Shown here: in pieces, positions 51,428 through 59,965 of the stretch
Layout: each line of letters opens with the position of its first letter
How positions within the stretch are numbered: position 1 is the stretch's first letter
Source of the DNA: Acidicapsa ligni
Lineage (GTDB): Bacteria; Acidobacteriota; Terriglobia; Terriglobales; Acidobacteriaceae
Reading direction: 5' to 3'
DNA: 64,000 nt
NCBI RefSeq assembly: GCF_025685655.1
Contig: NZ_JAGSYG010000004.1
Coordinates: forward strand, 62,001-126,000
Notes under the pieces: generated by a model
Databases searched by the model: none
Told to the model about the DNA's origin: nothing
Seen by the model: the letters and a program-made list of their open reading frames with translations, nothing else
Translations under genes and position numbers: made by a program

Positions 51428-52237
51428 TCAGTTTTCATCTGGCTGTACCGAGTTGGAAAGAATGCCGAGGCCGGGGATGCTCACTTCAACTACATCGCCA
51501 GAGACGAGCGGCCCCACGCCTGCGGGAGTTCCGGTCAGCAGCAGGTCGCCGGGCTCGAGCGTGATGGCCGCGGTGATGTATTCGAGGAGCGCGGGTAGAG
51601 AAAAGATGAAGTCTGCGGTCGAGCCGTGCTGGCGCAGTTCGCCGTTGACACGGGTTTCGATAGTGAGTTCGCTGTTGATTTTCAAGTCGGTATCGACGAT
51701 GGGCCCGACGGGGCAAAAGGTGTCGAAGCCCTTGGCACGGGTCCACTGGCCATCTTTTTTCTGCAGGTCGCGGGCAGTTACATCGTTGGCGAGCGTGTAG
51801 CCGTGGATGTATTCGTTGAGATCATATTGGTTGCGATCATCGCTCGCGCGCAATTTGTAAGCGCGTTTGGCGATGACGACTGCCAGTTCGCCCTCAAAGT
51901 CCACGCGCTCAGACACTTTGGGCATGCGGATGACTCCGCCGGGCGGCAACAGGGAAGAGAGTGGCTTGAAAAAGAGGAGTGGTTCGGCCGGGACTTCGTT
52001 GCCCAGCTCCTTGGCGTGGTCGCGATAGTTGCGGCCCACGCAGATGATCTTGGTCGGCGTAACCGGCGGCAGCAGATTGACTTCGCTCATCTTTATCGCT
52101 TCAAAAGGCGCGAGCGTTTCGTCGTCATTCTGGATAAGCATGGCGGAGAGATTGGCCACGATCCAGAATTCGCCGTTGCGCTGCTCAACTTGACCGAGCT
52201 GTGGTCCGTTTTCTGTCTCAAACCGACAATACTTCAC
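51428..52237 (-). CDS. Fumarylacetoacetate hydrolase family protein
   Basis: A 269-residue FAH-fold enzyme. The N-terminal segment (KYCRFETENGPQLGQVEQRN) is followed by the C-terminal catalytic domain: KIICVGRNYRDHAKELG, the metal-ligand DFEGELAVVIAKRA, YTLANDVTARDLQ and GDLLLTGTPAGVGPLVSGDV. Members hydrolyse or decarboxylate acylpyruvates and related 2-oxo acids; the exact substrate is not decided. The start codon is GTG at 52237 with AGGAG 7 nt upstream. It lies 44 nt after the FN3 lipoprotein gene on the same strand. Confidence 0.92.
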   Translation of the reverse strand: MKYCRFETENGPQLGQVEQRNGEFWIVANLSAMLIQNDDETLAPFEAIKMSEVNLLPPVTPTKIICVGRNYRDHAKELGNEVPAEPLLFFKPLSSLLPPGGVIRMPKVSERVDFEGELAVVIAKRAYKLRASDDRNQYDLNEYIHGYTLANDVTARDLQKKDGQWTRAKGFDTFCPVGPIVDTDLKINSELTIETRVNGELRQHGSTADFIFSLPALLEYITAAITLEPGDLLLTGTPAGVGPLVSGDVVEVSIPGLGILSNSVQPDEN

Positions 52238-52281
52238 GACTTGCTCCTCATCTTTACCGCTGAATTTCTGTTGCTGGCAGC

Positions 52282-53526
52282 TTACGGATTAGGCACCGAC
52301 TCCGTGGTTTCGGTTGAATGCCTGCTTTCGTGGCCAGTCATGTCGATTGCGCTTACGGCATAGCGGTATGTATGGCCCGACTCGACTGTCATGTCCCGAT
52401 AGGACGGCCCGGAGAGTGGCTGCGCTGGGGAGATACGTTCCCAGGCGCCATCCTTGTCGGCCCGGTAAACGATGTAGCCTGCCAGGTCGGCTTCGGTATC
52501 GGGCTGCCATGAGAGATCGATAACTTTTTCATCTCCTGCGAAGACGGCTGCCAGTCCGGATGGAACGGCAGGAGGAAAATTGTCCACGACATCGGCGCGG
52601 ACCGGGGATGAGACTGCTCCCGCTAGTTCAATTGTGTGCCCGTCTGCATGTCCGTCTGTGTGACCATCTGCGTGCCCATTGAGAATCAGGCGATCTATTC
52701 GCTGCGCAGTGTATTCGTAGGACATGCCGAATTGGGCGGTGGCGTCGATGGCTCCGGATTTCTGCCCAGTTTGCGGGGATTCGACGAGCAGGTCACGTTC
52801 GGGAGCCTCGGGCGGAGTGCTCATCAGGCCGCCGCTGCCGGATTTCTTTTCTTTCGGTTGCGGGGTAAGCAGCTTGCGGTGCAGGCGAATGGCGGTCTTG
52901 CCAGCATCTGTACTGACTACTGCGATTGAATCCCAGTGAAGGGCAACTCCGTCGGCCCGCACCTCGGCTTTTAGCCCTGTGACCTCGGGCGGCGCGGTAC
53001 CGGCCAGTATGACGGCTTCATTGGAGAGACCGGCGGAGCGTCCTTTACGATTTTTTAGTTCGACGAAGTAGTGAATTGTGCGCGGCGCTCCGGTGATTAG
53101 GCTGCCTTCGAGCGTTTGCTGGAATGTTCCCGCCGAGCCAGGTGCGAGGGAAAGAACGCCCTCCTGCTGGCACTGGGATGGCAGAGGATCGGGCTTGGCC
53201 GGGGCTTCATTTATGAGGCAGATATGTGTCTCAATCAGGCCCTGGATCAGGAGACGGTCGGTGGTTTTTTTGGGTGTCGTCCAATGCAGGGTCACGGTAT
53301 TTCCGGCTCTCTCTGCGGAGAGATCGACGACGAGCTGGGGCAGTTTGAGCGATGGAGGCTGAGGCGCAGCGGGTGTGCCGCATCCGCTAATCAAACCGAT
53401 ACAGGTCAAACTGATGCAGGCCATGCCAAAGGCCAGGACGGTAGTCGCCCGCACTGCTTCCGTTTTACGCAACTGTCCCGTGATTTCTAAGCCCACGCTT
53501 TTCAACCCCATGATTTTTAAGCCCAT
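52282..53526 (-). CDS. Fibronectin type III-like lipoprotein
   Basis: About 414 residues. A lipoprotein signal with lipobox LISGC (CISLTCIGLISGCGTPAAP) sends it to an envelope membrane. At least two FN3-like beta-sandwich domains follow (about 60-165: VDLSAERAGNTVTLHWTTP; C-terminal 90 residues: VIDLSWQPDTEADLAGYIVY and HTYRYAVSAIDMTGHES). Between them is a repeat of G-H-[AT]-D (about 293-308). The N-terminus MGLKIMGLKSVGLEI is made from a 15-bp tandem repeat that supplies starts at 53526 (ATG), 53511 (ATG) and 53496 (GTG), so the true start is ambiguous. Role unknown. Probably co-transcribed with the FAH gene. Confidence 0.82.
   Translation of the reverse strand: MGLKIMGLKSVGLEITGQLRKTEAVRATTVLAFGMACISLTCIGLISGCGTPAAPQPPSLKLPQLVVDLSAERAGNTVTLHWTTPKKTTDRLLIQGLIETHICLINEAPAKPDPLPSQCQQEGVLSLAPGSAGTFQQTLEGSLITGAPRTIHYFVELKNRKGRSAGLSNEAVILAGTAPPEVTGLKAEVRADGVALHWDSIAVVSTDAGKTAIRLHRKLLTPQPKEKKSGSGGLMSTPPEAPERDLLVESPQTGQKSGAIDATAQFGMSYEYTAQRIDRLILNGHADGHTDGHADGHTIELAGAVSSPVRADVVDNFPPAVPSGLAAVFAGDEKVIDLSWQPDTEADLAGYIVYRADKDGAWERISPAQPLSGPSYRDMTVESGHTYRYAVSAIDMTGHESRHSTETTESVPNP
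52630..52677 (-). repeat. 12-bp tandem repeat encoding Gly-His-[Ala/Thr]-Asp units
   Basis: Four 12-nt units encode GHAD-GHTD-GHAD-GHTI within the FN3 lipoprotein. Codon choices vary (GGG/GGT/GGA, CAC/CAT), so the amino-acid repeat is kept while DNA has drifted. Confidence 0.8.
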
Positions 53527-53541
53527 GCTTTTCAATCTCGT
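53482..53541 (-). repeat. 15-bp tandem repeat at the start of the FN3 lipoprotein gene
   Basis: Four 15-nt units on the minus strand: ACGAGATTGAAAAGC, ATGGGCTTAAAAATC, ATGGGGTTGAAAAGC and GTGGGCTTAGAAATC. Units two to four each begin with an in-frame start codon. Confidence 0.82.
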
Positions 53542-53599
53542 GATTCTTAAGTTTATCGAAGGGAACCGGCTGGGGGTGTATGTTGCGGGACTTTGGACG

Positions 53600-54544
53600 C
53601 TATTCCTTCTGCAAAGCGGCAGCGAGTGCGGTTTTGAGCGTGGGATGTTGAAAGGCGAATCCAGCATCCAGCAGGCGGGTGGGAACGGCGCGGGTGCTGG
53701 AAAGCAACGCCTCGTCAGCCATTTGGCCAAAGGCGAGGCGCAGCGCAAAGGCAGGTGCTGCGAGTATGGCGGGTCGGCGCAAGGCCTGCGCGAGTTCGTG
53801 CGTGAACTCCGCGTTGGTTACCGGCTGCGGTGAGACGGTATTGAATGCGCCGGAGATGCCCGGGTTTCTCAGTGCGAACAGAACTGCGGCGACGACATCG
53901 GATTCGCTTACCCAACTCATCCATTGCCTGCCGTTTCCCAGCGGTCCGCCGAGTCCAAGCCGGAATAAAGGTGCTAATCGCGCGACGATGCCGCCTTTGC
54001 CGATAGCTACTCCAAAGCGCAGATGGACGACGCGAATTCCGGCGTCCAATGCCGGGCGGCTCGCTGCTTCCCAGGCGGCGCACAGTTCAGGGAAAAATCC
54101 AGAGCCCCTCGACGAACTTTCATCCAGAATTTCATCTCCACGATCGCCGTAGAATCCTGTTGCGGATGCCGTGATCAGGACTGCGGGCGGTTGATGCAGG
54201 CGGGCCAACGACTCGGCCAGCAGCCTGGTGGAGTTGACGCGGCTCTCGATCATCTCTTGTTTGTAGGCCTTCGTCCAGTGCTGGGACGAGACGTTTGCCC
54301 CCGAAAGGTGAATGGCGGCGGGCAGTTCTCCCAGACATTTCAGGCCATCAAGGCGTGTCAGGTCTGGGATGGTCTTGTCCTTTGAGGGGTTCCAGCCAAG
54401 TTCGTCGGCAGAGGTGGGCTGTCGCCTTACCAGCTTGAGCAACGAATGTCCCTGCTGGATGAGCGCCTTGCAAATCGCGCCTCCGAGCATTCCGGAAGCC
54501 CCGCTGAGGAGTATCCGGCCATGCGTTTCTTCACTTTTCGGCAT
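53600..54544 (-). CDS. TIGR01777-family epimerase/oxidoreductase (YfcH-like)
   Basis: A 314-residue extended short-chain dehydrogenase-like protein. The Rossmann motif ILLSGASGMLGGAICKAL lies at residues about 11-28. The family signatures IHLSGANVSSQHWTKAYKQE, ASATGFYGDRGDEILDESS and GGPLGNGRQWMSWV follow. The C-terminal domain resembles DUF1731 (FNTVSPQPVTNAEFTHELAQ). The reaction is unknown; the family is related to E. coli YfcH and to SulA of chloroplasts. ATG at 54544 with GGAGG just upstream; an earlier start at 54658 is unlikely. It heads a minus-strand run with the FN3 lipoprotein and FAH genes, and diverges from the XRE-cupin gene. Confidence 0.92.
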   Translation of the reverse strand: MPKSEETHGRILLSGASGMLGGAICKALIQQGHSLLKLVRRQPTSADELGWNPSKDKTIPDLTRLDGLKCLGELPAAIHLSGANVSSQHWTKAYKQEMIESRVNSTRLLAESLARLHQPPAVLITASATGFYGDRGDEILDESSSRGSGFFPELCAAWEAASRPALDAGIRVVHLRFGVAIGKGGIVARLAPLFRLGLGGPLGNGRQWMSWVSESDVVAAVLFALRNPGISGAFNTVSPQPVTNAEFTHELAQALRRPAILAAPAFALRLAFGQMADEALLSSTRAVPTRLLDAGFAFQHPTLKTALAAALQKE

Positions 54545-54687
54545 TCCGCCTCCGTATGCATCATAAGATGCAGTGCTGGATCTCATGCGGGATTTGGGGC
54601 GATTGCGTGAGATGGGAAAGTTTTTTGACTCCAGCAACAGAATTTCTACGTTTTGCATCGTACTCTATGGAGGCGAAGTTATCTGCC

Positions 54688-55536
54688 ATGACCGACAAAG
54701 CAGCTCCAAGCCTGGATCCTCTCAGCCAGGAACCTATTACTACCCAAGTCGATTCGGCAACTGCCGAACAATTTATCGCGGAAAAACATATCGGCGAACG
54801 TATCAAGCGGCTTAGGCTCAAGAAGTCCATGGGCCTGGTTGAACTTGGCCGCCATACGGCGCTTTCGGCCAGCTTCCTGTCGCAGTTGGAGACGGGCCGC
54901 GTGGTACCGACGTTGAGAAATCTGGCGCGCATCGCCATGGTTTTTTCCAAGGATCTCTCCTACTTTTTTGAAAGCGAGCCGCAATCCTTATTCCGTGTTC
55001 ATCGCGTCAAGGAACGCGTTCGTCTACCGCAGACGGGCGTTGACGATCCTACGTACTACTTCGAGAGTCTGGCGTACATGGTGCCCGATCGCCACATGGA
55101 TCCCTATTTTGCTGAATTCGTTCCGCTGAAAAAGGCCCAGGATATTCGTCCGCATGTGCATCCTGGGTACGAGTTTCTCTATGTCCTGCAGGGGGAACTG
55201 GAGATTCGTCACGGAGATCAGGCCTCAACGCTGGAGGCAGGAGACACGGTTTACTTTGACGCCAGTACGCCGCACGCATATATCTGCGCAGGCAAGGTGG
55301 CAGCAATGGCGTTGATCGTGACGATGCACCAGCCGCCTCCGGCACAGCCAGCGATGCATCTGCGCCCGATGGGGACCTCGATTCCATCCAGATCCATAGC
55401 GGGAATGCAGCCCGGAATGCAATCAGGATCGCAAGCGGGAACATCCTCCGGAGGACCGGTCAGGGCTGCCTCGTCCCCGCTAGGTACTTCATCTGGTACT
55501 CCGTCTGGTACTACGCCGGGCACTGTGGGCCGGTAG
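54688..55536 (+). CDS. XRE-family regulator with cupin domain
   Basis: A 282-residue transcription factor. An HTH_XRE domain spans about 33-90 (IGERIKRLRLKKSMGLVELG, SASFLSQLETGRVVPTLRNL), then a cupin_2 effector domain at about 150-215 (HVHPGYEFLYVLQGELEIRH, GDTVYFDASTPHAY). The last 60 residues are low complexity, built of four-residue Gly-x-x-x units. The family (PuuR/SutR-like) senses small molecules and usually represses nearby genes; the divergent TIGR01777 gene is a candidate. The ATG at 54688 is preferred; an ATG at 54667 is possible, with GGAGG falling between the two. Confidence 0.88.
   Translation: MTDKAAPSLDPLSQEPITTQVDSATAEQFIAEKHIGERIKRLRLKKSMGLVELGRHTALSASFLSQLETGRVVPTLRNLARIAMVFSKDLSYFFESEPQSLFRVHRVKERVRLPQTGVDDPTYYFESLAYMVPDRHMDPYFAEFVPLKKAQDIRPHVHPGYEFLYVLQGELEIRHGDQASTLEAGDTVYFDASTPHAYICAGKVAAMALIVTMHQPPPAQPAMHLRPMGTSIPSRSIAGMQPGMQSGSQAGTSSGGPVRAASSPLGTSSGTPSGTTPGTVGR
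55402..55530 (+). repeat. 12-bp tandem repeats encoding a Gly-x-x-x tail
   Basis: Two blocks of four 12-nt units (55402-55449 and 55483-55530) encode GMQP-GMQS-GSQA-GTSS and GTSS-GTPS-GTTP-GTVG at the C-terminus of the XRE-cupin protein. Confidence 0.8.
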
Positions 55537-55538
55537 TT

Positions 55539-55572
55539 TTCTGATTTCCAGTCGTCAGGCTGGGAATCAGAA
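55539..55572. terminator. Hairpin between convergent XRE-cupin and nucleotidase genes
   Basis: TTCTGATTTCCAG (55539-55551) pairs with CTGGGAATCAGAA (55560-55572) with one G-U pair and an 8-nt loop, just after the XRE stop. Confidence 0.7.
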
Positions 55573-55614
55573 TAGGGCACGCGGAGATTGTTTGCGGTTG
55601 AATCGAAAGTTCTT

Positions 55615-56151
55615 TTATCTTCCGAGATTTTCGAAGTAAGTGGCTACTTCCGCCCAGCTTGATACGCGGGCAAAGCCACTTACCCCGAGGTTGTGGGGCG
55701 CGGAAAAGAGGATGCCTGTGCCTTCAAAACGTGCCAGATTTTTGGGTGTATCGTCGATCAGGTAATCGGCGCGCAAAATTCCTTTGTCTCCGCAAAAGAC
55801 GTAATGCGTAGGCGGCAGAAAAGGGAAGTGGCGTTGCAACCAATGGTACTTCGCATTGAACGATGTTGGAACAGACATCGCGGAGGTTGCGATGTAGACC
55901 TCGAAGCGGTTAGCCAGATCGCGCAGAACTTCCTGCGCTCCGGGAAAGAGCGGCAGGTCAGCAAAAAAATCCTCCGCATCGAGAATGGCGCGTAGCTGCC
56001 CCTGGCGATCGTACGCCACTACATCCCACAGACCCTTGCCTTGCAGATCGTCTATCTCGATTGCCTCGCCGAATGCGGCGTTATATCGCCGCAAATGCTC
56101 GCCGAGTGTATCGGCCATCACTTCATCCATGTCCACACAGATTCGGAGCAA
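55615..56151 (-). CDS. 5'(3')-deoxyribonucleotidase-like HAD phosphatase
   Basis: A 178-residue HAD-superfamily phosphatase of the NT5C type. The nucleophile motif is ICVDMDEVMADT (Asp7, Asp9), and later motifs are YIATSAMSVPTSFNAKYHWL and DYLIDDTPKNLARF. Such enzymes remove phosphate from nucleoside monophosphates. The start is TTG at 56151, directly next to the TAA of the upstream zinc-ribbon gene, indicating translational coupling. A GTG five codons later would cut off the first beta strand. Confidence 0.88.
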   Translation of the reverse strand: MLRICVDMDEVMADTLGEHLRRYNAAFGEAIEIDDLQGKGLWDVVAYDRQGQLRAILDAEDFFADLPLFPGAQEVLRDLANRFEVYIATSAMSVPTSFNAKYHWLQRHFPFLPPTHYVFCGDKGILRADYLIDDTPKNLARFEGTGILFSAPHNLGVSGFARVSSWAEVATYFENLGR

Positions 56152-56994
56152 TTAGACACCCGTTCCTTTTCGCTTGATGCTGTTACCGCCCATCGCAGCG
56201 TCGTGCGCATTTTCCATCAGCACGCTCCGCGGAGTCTTGGGCGAGGCTGTCTCCGCCTCCATCGCGGGATCGTAATAGAGAATGCGATTGCAGGATTCGC
56301 AGGGGAGAACTGCTCCGTCTCGTAACTGATTCCAGACCTGGGGGCGAATGCCCATGCGGCAACCGCCGCATTGTTGACCGGCGGCCCGCGCCAGCCCGGT
56401 TCCTTTGGCCCCGGCGATGCGGTCAAAGTGCGTCAGCCTGGCTCCGTCGTCGAATTTGGCGATCTCTGCTCGTAAAGCTTCTCGCTCCAGCTTCAGGGCG
56501 GCTAATTGTTCGCGAAACTCCAGATCCTGTTCGGCCACACGGGCGCGAATGAGTCCAACTGTCCCGGTTTCTGTGTCGGCCAGCTTGCCTGCGAGAATTT
56601 TCGCCTTTTCCAGGGCGGCTTCCAGCACTTCGGTGTGCTCCATGCTGGCCAGTTCGCTGTCTTCTAGGCGGCTGACCTCTGCGGCGGCGAAGGCGATCTG
56701 GTGCTCCAGCGCCTGGGCCTGGGTCGTATTCTGGGCGCTGTCTAACTGGCTGCGAAAGCGCTCTGATTTGGATTTGTGACCGGCAACTTCCAATTCAATG
56801 GAAGCTCGGGAAAGCTCCTCGCGTTTGAGACCTGCTTCGGCGTCTGAAACCTGTTTTTGCGCCGCCTTCAGCATGTTTTCGGCGGTGGCTACCTCGCCGG
56901 GGAGAGCCTTGAGCGCCGTGGACAGACGGGCTCGTTCGAGCTCCACTGCCTGTAACCGAACCAGTTGTTTTGTCTCTTTTGTAATTTCATTCAT
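56152..56994 (-). CDS. Coiled-coil protein with C-terminal C4 zinc ribbon (DUF164/CT398-like)
   Basis: A 280-residue protein. Residues about 1-190 are a long coiled coil ([20 protein letters not shown]..., repeated A/E/L-rich heptads). The C-terminal part has two CxxC knuckles, [10 protein letters not shown] and [14 protein letters not shown], which match the zinc-ribbon_7 domain of bacterial CT398/HP0958 proteins. In Helicobacter, HP0958 works in flagellar and RNA control, but in other phyla the role is unknown. ATG at 56994 is preferred to an earlier start at 57075. It is joined stop-to-start to the nucleotidase gene downstream. Confidence 0.88.
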   Translation of the reverse strand: MNEITKETKQLVRLQAVELERARLSTALKALPGEVATAENMLKAAQKQVSDAEAGLKREELSRASIELEVAGHKSKSERFRSQLDSAQNTTQAQALEHQIAFAAAEVSRLEDSELASMEHTEVLEAALEKAKILAGKLADTETGTVGLIRARVAEQDLEFREQLAALKLEREALRAEIAKFDDGARLTHFDRIAGAKGTGLARAAGQQCGGCRMGIRPQVWNQLRDGAVLPCESCNRILYYDPAMEAETASPKTPRSVLMENAHDAAMGGNSIKRKGTGV

Positions 56995-57136
56995 GAGTGC
57001 CACAAAGTGTAACAAAACGAAGCCGCCGCCGCATGTGGCAGGCAACGCTGCGTTCATTTTGAAGCGATGCGGCATTCATTTTGAGGCACCTGCAACCGGA
57101 AAGAACCTTTGTCCCGCCTTATTCGTCCCATTCTGT

Positions 57137-58141
57137 ATGCGAACTGTCACCCTCGAAGAACACTTTGTCACCGAATCATTTTTGCGCGCCGTTCGCGCCC
57201 AGGGCCTGAGCGCACCCGTACCTGCGCAGATGGTCCAGATGCAGGCCAAATTGCTGGATCTCGGGGCCGGGCGCGTTGCCGCAATGGATGAAGTGGGCAT
57301 CGATTATCAGGTACTTTCGCTTGCGTCGATGGGCATCGATTCGCTTGATGCAGCCAGCTCCACTGCCCTGGTAGCCGACGTCAACGATGAACTCGCCGAA
57401 GCCACCCGAGCATACCCAACCCGGTTGGGAGGATTTGCTACTCTGGCGCTCAAAGATCCCACGGCTGCTGCCGCCGAACTGGAGCGATGCGTGAACCGGC
57501 TGGGCTTTCTGGGAGCGCTGATTGACGGCACAACCGATGGCCTTTTTCTGGATGATGCCCGTTTTCTGCCTGTTTTCGAGGCGGCAGTTCACCTTGGCAT
57601 TCCAGTGTATCTTCATCCTGCGCCACCTCCTGAGCCGGTGCGACAAGCTTATTTTTCCGGATTGCCGGGCGAGCTTGGCTATTTTCTGTCGATTGCCGGC
57701 TGGGGCTGGCATGCTGAGACTGGCCTGCATACGCTGCGCCTGATCGTTTCCGGCCTTTTTGACAAGCTGCCGGAGCTGCAACTGATCATCGGCCACATGG
57801 GCGAGGGGTTGCCCTATGCGCTGGCCCGGTCCAGCGGAGTGCTTTCGCACGTCGCGCCCGATTTGCAGCGGCCAGTGGCCGACTATTTCAAGTCGAACAT
57901 TCACCTTACGACGAGCGGCTATTTTAGCCAGCCGCCGCTGCGTTGTGCGTTGGATGTCGTCGGCATTGACCGATTGATGTTCTCGGTAGATTATCCGTTT
58001 AGCCCCAACACGCGTGGCCGTGCCTATCTTGAGAGTCTGTCGGAAATGCTGTCATCCGAGGATCTGGCAAAGCTGGCTCATGGAAATGTGGATCGTCTGC
58101 TCGGTATAGGTTCCGCCGCACCGGAGCGCGAACTCCTGTAG
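57137..58141 (+). CDS. Amidohydrolase_2 family (gamma-resorcylate decarboxylase/ACMSD-like)
   Basis: A 334-residue metal-dependent TIM-barrel enzyme. The N-terminal metal motif VTLEEHFVTES is the LEEHF form seen in gamma-resorcylate and 2,3-dihydroxybenzoate decarboxylases. Later ligands lie in YLHPAPPPEPV, IIGHMGEGLPYAL and MFSVDYPFS. Family members decarboxylate aromatic acids or hydrolyse C-C/C-N bonds, so the exact reaction is inferred only at subfamily level. The ATG at 57137 is chosen because the conserved strand begins at once; there is no strong Shine-Dalgarno. A DHA2 exporter follows by 42 nt. Confidence 0.9.
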   Translation: MRTVTLEEHFVTESFLRAVRAQGLSAPVPAQMVQMQAKLLDLGAGRVAAMDEVGIDYQVLSLASMGIDSLDAASSTALVADVNDELAEATRAYPTRLGGFATLALKDPTAAAAELERCVNRLGFLGALIDGTTDGLFLDDARFLPVFEAAVHLGIPVYLHPAPPPEPVRQAYFSGLPGELGYFLSIAGWGWHAETGLHTLRLIVSGLFDKLPELQLIIGHMGEGLPYALARSSGVLSHVAPDLQRPVADYFKSNIHLTTSGYFSQPPLRCALDVVGIDRLMFSVDYPFSPNTRGRAYLESLSEMLSSEDLAKLAHGNVDRLLGIGSAAPERELL

Positions 58142-58183
58142 ATTGTGCATCAGGCTTATGCAACCTCTATTATTGAGTCTTCC

Positions 58184-59833
58184 ATGAGTGCAGCTTCTCA
58201 GACCTCTCCGATGCCCGTGAACGTCTCAAGTCCATCCACGACGACGGTCTGGAAGCCCCGCGCCAATCGCTGGGCAATCGCGCTTACGGTCACCCTGGCC
58301 ACATTTATGGAGGTGCTCGACACCTCTATCGCGAATGTCGCGTTGCCTCATATCGCCGGTGGCCTGGGCGCCTCGGCAGATGAAGCAACATGGGTGCTCA
58401 CGAGCTATCTGGTGGCCAATGCGGTGATCCTGCCTGCTTCGGCGTACCTGACGACATTCATAGGGCGTAAGCGCTTTTACATGATCTGTGTGCTGTTGTT
58501 CGGCATCAGCTCGGCGCTTTGCGGGCTGGCTCCATCGCTGCCGCTGCTCATCTTTTTTCGTATTTTGCAGGGAGCGGGTGGCGGAGGTCTGGCGCCCAGC
58601 GAGCAGGCTATCCTGGCCGATACCTTTGAGCCTAAGGATCGCGGCAAGGCTTTCGCTGTGTATGGCATTGCCGTGGTCTGCGCGCCTGCCATCGGACCCA
58701 CGCTGGGCGGCTACATCACGGATAACTTTGACTGGCGCTGGATTTTCTTTATCAACATCCCTGTCGCCATTGTCTCGCTGTTTCTGACCAATCGGATCGT
58801 TGAAGATCCACCGCATATTGTTCAGGAAGTGAAAGCGATGCAGAAGAAGGGGCTAAACCTCGACTTCCTCGGCTTTTTCCTGTTGGCAATTGGATTCGGA
58901 TCTCTGGAGTTTGTCCTCGACAAGGGGCAGGAAGACGATTGGTTCGGTTCCCGGATAATCACTTTCTTTGTTATCACCTGCGTGACCTCGCTGGTGACAC
59001 TCATCCTGTGGGAGATGCGCCAGATTCGCACTGGCCAGAAGCCGATTCTCGACCTGACTCTGTTTCGCGGGCGGAACTTCTCCATCGCATTTCTGCTGAT
59101 GTTTGTGCTTGGATTCTGTCTCTTTGGCAGCACTGTCCTGATTCCGCAGTTTGTGCAGTCGCTGCTTGGGTATACGGCGGAACAGGCCGGGCTGGTGATC
59201 AGTCCGGGCGGGTTGGGCATTATCCTGCTGATGCCGCTGGTCGGCTTCCTGGTGGCGAAGGTAGATGCGCGCATCCTTGTTGCTTACGGCTTTTTCTCAT
59301 GCTCGGTTGCGTTCTTTGCCATGCTTAATCTGAACCTGGATGTGAGCTATGGCTACGTGGCCACGCTGCGAGTCTTTCAGGCGTCAGGCCTGGCTTTTCT
59401 TTTCGTGCCGATCAGCACCATATCGTTTGCCGGAGTACCTCCGAATAAGAACAATGACGCCAGCGGGCTTACAAACCTGGCGCGTAATATCGGTGGCAGC
59501 GTTGGCACTGCCTTTCTGGTTACAGTGCTTGCTCGTCGGGCGCAATTTCACCAGCAACGGCTGGGCGATCATCTGACGCCGAATACTGGAGCGTTTCAAA
59601 ATTCAATGTCCCTGATGGGCCGGTATCTGCATGACAGGGCAGGCATGGCGTATTCCTTCATGCAGGGGCGTAGTATGGCGCAGGGCACTGTGATGCGGCA
59701 ACTCGTCATTCAATCCACGATGCTGGCCTACCTGGATGTCATCAAGTGCTTTGCTATCGCCATGGGATGCATGATCCCGATCATCTTTTTCATGACCAAG
59801 GTAAAGGGTGGTCGCGGCGGCGGAGTCCACTAG
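58184..59833 (+). CDS. DHA2-family MFS drug exporter (EmrB/QacA type)
   Basis: A 549-residue permease with 14 predicted helices. Family motifs include LATFMEVLDTSIANVALPHI in helix 1 (motif D1), SYLVANAVILPASAYLTTFI, GRKRFYMICVLLFG and GIAVVCAPAIGPTLGGYITD (motif C, typical of drug:proton antiporters). No EmrA-like partner is nearby. It probably exports hydrophobic or aromatic compounds, and sits just after an aromatic-acid-type amidohydrolase gene, perhaps in one transcript. ATG at 58184; a GTG at 58145 is possible. Confidence 0.92.
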   Translation: MSAASQTSPMPVNVSSPSTTTVWKPRANRWAIALTVTLATFMEVLDTSIANVALPHIAGGLGASADEATWVLTSYLVANAVILPASAYLTTFIGRKRFYMICVLLFGISSALCGLAPSLPLLIFFRILQGAGGGGLAPSEQAILADTFEPKDRGKAFAVYGIAVVCAPAIGPTLGGYITDNFDWRWIFFINIPVAIVSLFLTNRIVEDPPHIVQEVKAMQKKGLNLDFLGFFLLAIGFGSLEFVLDKGQEDDWFGSRIITFFVITCVTSLVTLILWEMRQIRTGQKPILDLTLFRGRNFSIAFLLMFVLGFCLFGSTVLIPQFVQSLLGYTAEQAGLVISPGGLGIILLMPLVGFLVAKVDARILVAYGFFSCSVAFFAMLNLNLDVSYGYVATLRVFQASGLAFLFVPISTISFAGVPPNKNNDASGLTNLARNIGGSVGTAFLVTVLARRAQFHQQRLGDHLTPNTGAFQNSMSLMGRYLHDRAGMAYSFMQGRSMAQGTVMRQLVIQSTMLAYLDVIKCFAIAMGCMIPIIFFMTKVKGGRGGGVH

Positions 59834-59965
59834 CTCTCAACTCCGCTGCGATACACTTCCCTCATGGCAGGCGGGCAGATTCGGTTGTCTTTGCTGCCTC
59901 AAATCCCGCCTCGTACGTGCAGCCTGCAGGCGTTTTTATATTGTTGATTCAGGAGAAACCCCGCG

